A stretch of 6,415 bases of DNA, taken from contig CAILTC010000054.1 of NCBI GenBank assembly GCA_903837025.1, positions 1-6,415 of the forward strand, in the 5' to 3' direction. How positions within the stretch are numbered: position 1 is the stretch's first letter; each line of letters starts with the position of its first letter. The position numbers and the translations under genes were made by a program. Below the pieces are notes generated by a model. It did no database searches, had not been told where the DNA came from, and worked only from the letters and a program-made list of their open reading frames with translations. Positions 1 to 6,100 of this stretch are shown in pieces. Source of the stretch: an uncultured Bacteroidota bacterium (lineage in GTDB: Bacteria; Bacteroidota; Bacteroidia; Flavobacteriales; Flavobacteriaceae).

Positions 1-69
1 ACCCTACTATAAATTGAAAATTTATTTAAAAAAAAAAAGTAAATTGAAAAAAACAAAAAAAAGTAGGGT
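1..69. repeat. Wide 7-bp inverted repeat around A-rich DNA
   Basis: ACCCTAC at 1-7 is the exact reverse complement of GTAGGGT at 63-69. The 55 bases between them are almost all A and T and contain AAATTGAAAA twice (near 11 and 41). The loop is too long and unstructured for a classical terminator. The pair could be a distant operator pair, the remains of a small element, or chance. The region carries no gene, and its left end is cut by the window edge. Confidence 0.3.
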
Positions 70-126
70 AATTCAATTTGGGAATGTTTTAGCTTAACAA
101 AACAAATAATAAAAACACAAACACTT

Positions 127-702
127 ATGAAACTTAAATTTACAATACTATTTACAGCCGTTATATTTCTTGCAAGTATGCAATCTTGTACAGTTCCAAA
201 CCCATATCAGTCCATAAACAATAACGGCAATAATACAACAAACACAGGAAATAATTCTAATGCCGAAAATGAAAGTAATTCTAGTGAACCAACTTCTGGA
301 GGAACATCAGGAGGAAATACTGGCGGGGCAAGTAGTTCAAATGGCAGTAGCAAAAGCCACAATATGGGACTTAATTGTATGAGTTGTCATAAACCTGGTG
401 GAGGTGAAGCTCCTACTTGGCAAGTAGCTGGAACGGTTTATGACCAGGCACTGATAACGCCTTACCCAAACGCAACAGTAAATCTTTATACGGGTCCAAA
501 CGGAACAGGAACTTTAAAATATACCATCAAAGTTGATGGACGAGGAAACTTCTACACTTCAGGAAACATTGATTTTACTGGTGGCTTATACCCTTCGGTA
601 ACTGGAAGCACAACGACCAACTTCATGTCATCTTCAATTACCACTGGAGCATGCAATAGTTGCCACAACACTATTACAATGGATAGAATCTGGATCAAAT
701 AA
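127..702 (+). CDS. Lipoprotein with two CxxCH (c-heme type) motifs around a beta-sandwich-like domain
   Basis: The 191-residue product begins with a basic n-region (MKLK) and a hydrophobic stretch ending in LASMQSC, so Cys21 is the likely lipidated residue. This predicts an envelope lipoprotein. No acidic surface-export signal follows Cys21 (TVPNP), so an inward-facing outer-membrane anchor is somewhat more likely. Residues 29-77 are a flexible Asn/Ser/Gly-rich linker. The conserved part starts at SHNMGLNCMSCH (Cys84, Cys87, His88). It continues into a VAGTVY...PNATVNLYTG...GNFYT segment (about 100-160) resembling carboxypeptidase-regulatory-like beta-sandwiches, and ends with GACNSCH (Cys176, Cys179, His180). 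CxxCH is the classical covalent heme c site, so a small diheme electron carrier is plausible. Possible distal ligands are His78 and Met80, 167 or 185. Disulfide or metal binding is the alternative. The ATG at 127 is the natural start because the signal peptide follows directly. No Shine-Dalgarno is visible, as is normal in this phylum. It is monocistronic, convergent with the radical SAM gene. The exact function is not recognised. Confidence 0.85.
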   Translation: MKLKFTILFTAVIFLASMQSCTVPNPYQSINNNGNNTTNTGNNSNAENESNSSEPTSGGTSGGNTGGASSSNGSSKSHNMGLNCMSCHKPGGGEAPTWQVAGTVYDQALITPYPNATVNLYTGPNGTGTLKYTIKVDGRGNFYTSGNIDFTGGLYPSVTGSTTTNFMSSSITTGACNSCHNTITMDRIWIK

Positions 703-727
703 AACCAAATTTCATCTTAATATATTT

Positions 728-771
728 CGCATAATTCATTGAAAAATAACAATGAATTATGCGTTTTTTTT
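728..771 (+). terminator. Rho-independent terminator of the CxxCH lipoprotein gene
   Basis: A perfect 14-bp stem (CGCATAATTCATTG at 728-741 pairing with 750-763) has an 8-base AAAAATAA loop and is followed directly by eight T (764-771). It lies 25 bases after the stop codon at 700-702, so it fits termination of the + strand gene. The stop codon of the opposing radical SAM gene (770-772) overlaps the T-tract. On the minus strand the same stem would form but without a U-tract, so it is a weaker terminator in that direction and may mainly protect the mRNA 3' end. Confidence 0.92.
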
Positions 772-2983
772 ATAATACTAAGAGTCCAAATTCCCTCAAA
801 GTATTCACCGGTTTCGAATACCAAAACAATTCGAAATCTTCTAGAGAAGTCTCGAAATCAGATTTTATTTCTTGAAAACTAAGGATTTTAGAATTTGAAA
901 CTGCTATTTTTTGAAGTATTTCTAGCAGCCATTCGCCTTCGTTTTTATTCGTTTGAATTGCAAAACTTTTTTTCTTATCGTGAAACGTCAAAGTCATCAT
1001 TTCCCAAGAATTCCCTTTCTTCGATTTTGTAAAATGTGCAACAGAAGGCTTCCCGCCTAACCAAACAATTTTGGCAGTTGGTTTAATGTTAAAATCATCG
1101 TCTTCGGCTAAAGCATCTGCAATAAAATCAGGATGAATTCTCGTTTTTGGAATTTTAAAATCGAACCAATCCTGTAATTCATAATCAAAACAAATCCCGT
1201 GCATAAAATTGTACAAAGATTTCTTCAATCCAAAACTGAATTTACCGTGATCGATTCCTGTTTTATCCACATAATTAATGTCATTATTGGCAAAAGTTCC
1301 TATAGTTTCATTCTCTTTCACAACACCAAATTTTTCCGGATTCATTCCAACAGGACTGTGCGCCGTCATGGCAAATTGATGCCAAAAACCAGATTGCAGT
1401 ACGCCAACTTCAAACAATTGCCTTACCATTTCTAGACTATCTACCGTTTCCTGAATGGTTTGCGTTGGATAGCCATACATCAAATAGGAATGAACCATGA
1501 TGTCAGCTTCGGTAAAATTCCGTGTCACTTTTGCCACTTGTTCTACCGTAACTCCTTTGTCAATTAGTTTCAATAATCGGTCTGAAGCCACTTCGAGTCC
1601 GCCAGAAACAGCGATACAGCCCGAAGCTTTCAAGAGTAAACACAAATCTCTGGTAAAACTTTTTTCGAATCGAATGTTGGTCCACCACGTAACCGATAAT
1701 TTTCTGCGAAGTATTTCGAGTGCCAAAGCGCGCATCAAAGCGGGTGGAGCTGCTTCATCTACATAATGAAAACCGTTTTGCCCCGTTTGAGCAATCATTT
1801 CTTCCATTCGATCGCACAATAAATTGGCGGCAATAGGTTCATAAACTTTGATATAATCTAATGAAATATCGCAAAAAGTACATTTCCCCCAATAGCAACC
1901 GTGCGCCATGGTGAGTTTGTTCCATCGGCCATCGCTCCACATTCGGTGCATGGGATTCACAATTTCGATAACCGAAATGTATTTATCCAATAACAAATCT
2001 GAATAATCAGGCGTACCCACTTCGGATTGTTTATAGTCGCTTCGGGTAGAATCATTTTTATAAACTACTTTACCGTTTTCGAGGAGAAAAGTTCTTTTGG
2101 CAACCCCGTCCTTCGGCCACCCTTCCAATGGATTGGAATTGAGCACCACATCGCATATTAGTTCTACTGGCAATTCGCCATCATCCAAAGTAATAAAATC
2201 AAAAAATTCAAAAACACGAGCATCCGAAAGCGAACGCAATTCGGTATTGGGGAAACCGCCGCCCATGGCAATTTTTATGTTGGGATGATTTTTTCGAACC
2301 CATTGAGCGGAACGAAAAGCGGAATATAAATTTCCCGGAAAAGGAACCGAAATCAAGAATAATTCGGGTTGAATGGTTTCGATTTTTGCTTTCAAAAGAG
2401 AAATTAAAATTCCATCAATATAAGTGGGTTCTTGTTGTAAAGCCAAATAGAGTTCGTCGAAAGAATTAGCACTTCTACCCAAACGTTCTGCATACCGGCT
2501 GAAACCAAAATTGGCATCGACACATTCTACAATGAAATCCGAAATATCTTCTAGGTATAAAGTCGACAAATGCTTGGCTTTATCCTGCGTTCCCATCGTT
2601 CCGAAAGCCCAGTCAAGTTCCTCTAATTGTGCAAATCGAGAAGCCTCGGGCAAATAATCTTCTTGGCAAATTTGCAATGCCAATGTTGGATTTTTCCCTT
2701 GCAAAAAAGCAATAACCGAATCGATCGTTTTGATGTATTCGTCTTGCAAAGCGAGAATTCTTTGAGTGTTAGGTGTTAAGTGCTGCGCGTCAGGTGTTGG
2801 CTGATGAAACAAATCTTCCAAACCTTTTTTCGAAAACAATTCCAAAATCACTTCAATACCCAAATCCGCTTGGGTTGCGGGAATATTTTTGGTATTCAAA
2901 AAACCTTTGATATAAGCCGTTGCCGGATACGGGGTATTGAGTTGGGTAAATGGTGGCGTGATGAGAAATACTTTGGTTTTCAA
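770..2983 (-). CDS. Radical SAM protein with B12-binding-like N-terminal domain
   Basis: A 737-residue protein when started at the TTG at 2983-2981 (MKTKVFLITPPFTQLN). A longer reading from the TTG at 3001 is possible, but that codon lies inside the -7 promoter box, and no ATG occurs before residue 130. Residues 1 to about 285 resemble the Rossmann-like domain of B12-binding radical SAM proteins (ITPPFTQL near the start, ISVPFPGNL at 211-219, MGGGFPNTE at 240-248). The DxHxxG cobalamin-ligand motif is not visible, so B12 binding is doubtful or of a His-off type. The radical SAM core has AHGCYWGKCTFCD, with Cys363, Cys368 and Cys371 as likely 4Fe-4S ligands in CX4CX2C spacing rather than CX3CX2C. 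SGGLE (460-464) corresponds to the SAM-contacting GGE-type region, and MYGYPTQT (about 502-509) is typical of later barrel strands. A C-terminal extension of about 160 residues shows no motif I recognise. No signal peptide is seen, so it is probably cytoplasmic. Substrate and product are unknown. It stands alone, divergent from the propeller-protein gene and convergent with the lipoprotein gene. Confidence 0.93.
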   Translation of the reverse strand: MKTKVFLITPPFTQLNTPYPATAYIKGFLNTKNIPATQADLGIEVILELFSKKGLEDLFHQPTPDAQHLTPNTQRILALQDEYIKTIDSVIAFLQGKNPTLALQICQEDYLPEASRFAQLEELDWAFGTMGTQDKAKHLSTLYLEDISDFIVECVDANFGFSRYAERLGRSANSFDELYLALQQEPTYIDGILISLLKAKIETIQPELFLISVPFPGNLYSAFRSAQWVRKNHPNIKIAMGGGFPNTELRSLSDARVFEFFDFITLDDGELPVELICDVVLNSNPLEGWPKDGVAKRTFLLENGKVVYKNDSTRSDYKQSEVGTPDYSDLLLDKYISVIEIVNPMHRMWSDGRWNKLTMAHGCYWGKCTFCDISLDYIKVYEPIAANLLCDRMEEMIAQTGQNGFHYVDEAAPPALMRALALEILRRKLSVTWWTNIRFEKSFTRDLCLLLKASGCIAVSGGLEVASDRLLKLIDKGVTVEQVAKVTRNFTEADIMVHSYLMYGYPTQTIQETVDSLEMVRQLFEVGVLQSGFWHQFAMTAHSPVGMNPEKFGVVKENETIGTFANNDINYVDKTGIDHGKFSFGLKKSLYNFMHGICFDYELQDWFDFKIPKTRIHPDFIADALAEDDDFNIKPTAKIVWLGGKPSVAHFTKSKKGNSWEMMTLTFHDKKKSFAIQTNKNEGEWLLEILQKIAVSNSKILSFQEIKSDFETSLEDFELFWYSKPVNTLREFGLLVL
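2763..2797. repeat. Degenerate heptanucleotide tandem repeat inside the radical SAM gene
   Basis: On the + strand five consecutive 7-mers can be read: TGAGTGT, TAGGTGT, TAAGTGC, TGCGCGT, CAGGTGT, approximating TNAGTGT/TAGGTGT. On the coding (minus) strand they encode residues 63-74 (TPDAQHLTPNTQ), a 7-residue periodic stretch in a variable region between the N-terminal motif and the rest of the protein. The array does not break the frame. Similar ACACCTA-type heptamer arrays, giving HLTPNT-like peptides in translations, occur in Bacteroidota as far as I recall. The assignment as an inserted short tandem repeat is an inference. Confidence 0.55.
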
Positions 2984-2998
2984 GTGTAATGTTTTGTG

Positions 2999-3033
2999 CA
3001 AAAGTAGGGGATATTTATGGGATTATCCCAAAA
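2999..3033 (-). promoter_or_regulatory. Bacteroidota-type promoter of the radical SAM gene
   Basis: Read on the minus strand, TACTTTTG at 3006-2999 matches the Bacteroidota/Flavobacterium -7 consensus TAnnTTTG perfectly. TTTG at 3033-3030 serves as the -33 element, with a 23-bp spacer at the long end of the usual range. Transcription would begin around 2990-2995, giving a leader of only about 10 bases before the TTG at 2983. This excludes the TTG at 3001 as a start for this transcript. The upstream TTTG is itself part of a second full TACTTTTG (3037-3030), which could be an alternative -7 box but lacks an upstream TTG at proper distance. Confidence 0.6.
3020..3030. promoter_or_regulatory. Palindrome between the promoter elements, possible operator
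   Basis: GGGATTATCCC is a perfect inverted repeat with 5-bp arms and one central base. It lies within the spacer between the -33 and -7 elements of the radical SAM promoter, where a bound repressor would block RNA polymerase. A partial half-site, GGGATAT, follows at 3009-3015. No regulator gene is present in the window, so the operator role is an inference from position and symmetry. Confidence 0.3.
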
Positions 3034-3095
3034 GTAGTTCAGTACTCGAATTATTTATTTTAAAATTTTAGTCCTGAAATTTTAACGTATTTAAT

Positions 3096-3103
3096 TACAT
3101 TTA
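3096..3103 (+). promoter_or_regulatory. Candidate -7 box for the propeller-protein gene
   Basis: TACATTTA matches TAnnTTTG at all but the last base and lies 21 bases before the ATG at 3125, giving a short leader typical of this group. No clear TTG -33 element is found 17-23 bp upstream, so the assignment is weak. No Shine-Dalgarno is seen between the box and the start codon. Confidence 0.35.
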
Positions 3104-3124
3104 CGACTTGAACCTTCCTTAATA

Positions 3125-6100
3125 ATGAAACACAAATTACTCATACTATTTTTATTGTTATCTAGCTCAATATTTGCTCAAAACAAAAACCAATCCATTG
3201 GCTTCAAGGAAAACAAAGGCCAGATTATTGACCAGAAAGGAAAACCAAATCCTGACGTGAAATTCCTTTTGAACACTCACGGATTGAACGTTCAAATTAA
3301 AAATAATGGGTTTTCGTATGACATTTATGAAACCAAAAAGCATCCTTTATCTGATAAACAAAAAGAAAAACTGCATCCGTTTTCACATTCAGAAAACAAC
3401 AAAGAAAAACTTCCCGACTATTCATTAGAATACATTTATCATAGAATTGACATTGATTTTGTGAATTCAAATCCTAAAGTAGAACTGGTAACAGAGGAGA
3501 AATCGAAGGACTACGACAATTATTATAATGTACCCAATAAACCTGATGGCGTTTTGATGGTACACCAATACAAACAAATCACTTACAAAAATATTTATCC
3601 TAATATTGATGTTGTTTTCTCTATTCCGAAAGACTCTTTGAAAGCGGTAGAATATAATTTTGTCGTTCATCCTAACGGAAAAATTTCGGATATTCAATTG
3701 AAATTAAACGGTGCCAAAACCGATTTGGTTGACAATAAAATCCGAATGCAAGTTCGTTTTGGCGAAATGGAAGAAACGCTTCCCACCAGCTGGACAGAAA
3801 ATGGAAAAGACAAAAAGGAAATTGCTGTGGGTTATAAAAAAATCAGAAAAGACGTTTATGGGTTTGAAAGTAAGGAAAACATTGCTAATAAAACCGTGAT
3901 TATAGATCCAGTGCCGACAAGGCTTTGGGGAACTTTTTATGGAGATGAGACAAATTCTGGCAACCTTACTTTTACTGATATTGATACTGATATCGCTGGA
4001 AACATTTATTTTACTGGATATACAATGAGTAAGTCTGGTAGTTATGCAACTTCTGGAGCACATCAAACATCAGTAATTGATCCTATTACAATTTCTTATG
4101 ATGGAATCATTGTAAAATTTGATTCTGATGGAAAACGTCTTTGGGGAACTTTTTATGGAGGAAAAGGGAGAGATTTAATCAATGGATTAAAAATTGATTT
4201 TGAAAATAATCTTATTGTTACTGGAAATACGGATAGTAAAACAAATATATCAACAACCAACACAATGAAAGGCTATGAAGATGCTTTTCTTGTAAAATTC
4301 AATTCATCAGGAGAGCGAATTTGGGGAAGATATTTCGGAGGCGAAGTTGATGAGAGTGCTTTCGATGTAGATGTTGATATTAGTAACAATATTTATATAG
4401 TTGGAACAACAAGAAGTTATACTGGCATTTCTATAAACAATACTTATCAAACCTTACTTAACAATGCTGGAACAATATCAAATTCTTCTAATGATGCATT
4501 TATAGCAAAATTTGATAAAAATGGAATTATTATTTGGAGCACTTACGTTGGAGGAGAATCTTTAGATGAATTAAGATGTATAAAAGTAGGAACAGATTTT
4601 TTAGTTACAGGAGGAAATACGTTTAGCACAACTAATATTTCAACACCAGGTACTTTTCAAGAAAATCATAATAGCTCCATTTTCTCTTGGGACGGAATGG
4701 TTTTCAAATTTTCATTAGATGGAAATCGAATTTGGAGTACCTATTATGGAGGAGAATCTGGACTTGACTTGATAAAAACAATAGAATTAGATGACGAAAA
4801 CAATGTTTATATTGGAGGTACAACTGGCAGCAAAACCAATATTGCTACATCAGGTTGTTTTGATGAATCTAACAATATGGGGCTAGAAAAAGGATTTATT
4901 GCAAAACTAAATAAAGATGGTCAACGGGTTTTCGGAACCTACTTTGGAGCTTATACTATAATTTATTCTATAATTTATAAAAACAATTTCCTATATCTTG
5001 GTGGTATGGGAGGTTTAAATCCATTTTACAAAAGTACTCCAATAACTACCCCTTGTGCATATAAAAGAGAAGGACTCGCAGAAGGCTATATAGGAAAATT
5101 TTCCACGTCTGGTAATTTAATAATGGGCACATTTACAGGAGGATTTGACCAGTATTCCGAAAATAAAATTAGTGTTAAAAACAATAATATTATTATTGGC
5201 GGAACAACAGTTTCTACTATTGAGACTGATTCAAACTCATATCAACAAAATCTGTTAGGCAGTAAAAATTTTTATTTAATGAAATTTACTGAGGATATAA
5301 ATTTTAGCATTAGTGCATCTCTTTCAAGTAATTCTCCTGTTTGCATTGGAAAAAAATTAACTTTTAATGTAGATTCAGGATATGATTATTCTTGGTCAGG
5401 TCCAAATGGATTTAGTAGTAATCTACAAAATCCGTTTATTGATAATACAACAATCGCAAATAATGGTGTTTATAATTTAATCGTAAGCAATAATTGTGGT
5501 TTGCAAAAAAGTTATGACATAAATATTGTCATCGGAGATATTGAACCTCCAGTTCCAAATCTCGCAACACTCCCAACAATAACAGGCGATTGCAACACCA
5601 CAATTACCACAATCCCAACTGCAACTGATGCTTGCGCAGGAGCAATTACGGCAACAACTGCAAGTCCACTTTCTTATAGTTTACCTGGAACTTATACTAT
5701 CGTTTGGGATTATGATGATGGCAATACCAACATTTCACATCAAAACCAAAAGGTTACCATTAACAATAAGCCATTGCCAACGGTAACTTCTCCACAATAT
5801 TTTTGTATTCAACAAAATACAACTATAAATGAAATAGCAATCACAGGTCAAAACATAAAATGGTATGATACTTCAACCAACGGGAATTTATTAACAAACA
5901 CAACTTCACTACAAAGCGGAATAACGTATTATGCTTCGCAAACTATAAACGGCTGCGAAAGTTCGAGAACACCAATCCTAATAAACATTCAAAATACAGC
6001 TGCTCCAACTGCAACCACTCCGCAAAGTTTTTGTACCAGCCAAAATCCAACTTTGAATAATCTTGTAGTTGCTGGAACTACCCTAAAATGGTATGATGCT

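Noticed and set aside
1..70. Insertion-sequence end or transposon terminal repeat
   Set aside because: There is no transposase fragment and no target-site duplication visible, and the arms are only 7 bp. It is kept only as a low-confidence inverted repeat.
44..80. Possible promoter of the lipoprotein gene: TTG at 44-46 and TCAATTTG at 73-80
   Set aside because: The -7 box deviates at a key A, and the spacer of 26 bp is longer than the usual 17-23 bp. It may be the real promoter, but the match is too weak to annotate in such A/T-rich DNA.
1199..2989. Several + strand open frames of 60-90 codons across the radical SAM gene
   Set aside because: They are antisense to a well-supported enzyme gene, have no upstream promoter of the TAnnTTTG type that I could see, and resemble no family.
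127..3001. A joint operon or two-gene system of lipoprotein and radical SAM enzyme
   Set aside because: The genes are convergent, with a strong terminator between them and separate promoters, so adjacency alone gives no evidence of shared function.
3001..3124. Small RNA or riboswitch in the divergent intergenic region
   Set aside because: Only the short GGGATTATCCC palindrome is structured. Leaders predicted on either side are about 10-20 bases, too short for a riboswitch.
3704..4066. Minus-strand open frame of 120 codons, with another at 3467-3697
   Set aside because: Both lie fully inside the continuous + strand frame of the secreted propeller protein, whose signal peptide and domains are clear. 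Their translations are Cys/Ile/Ser-rich with no recognisable domain, so they are antisense shadows.
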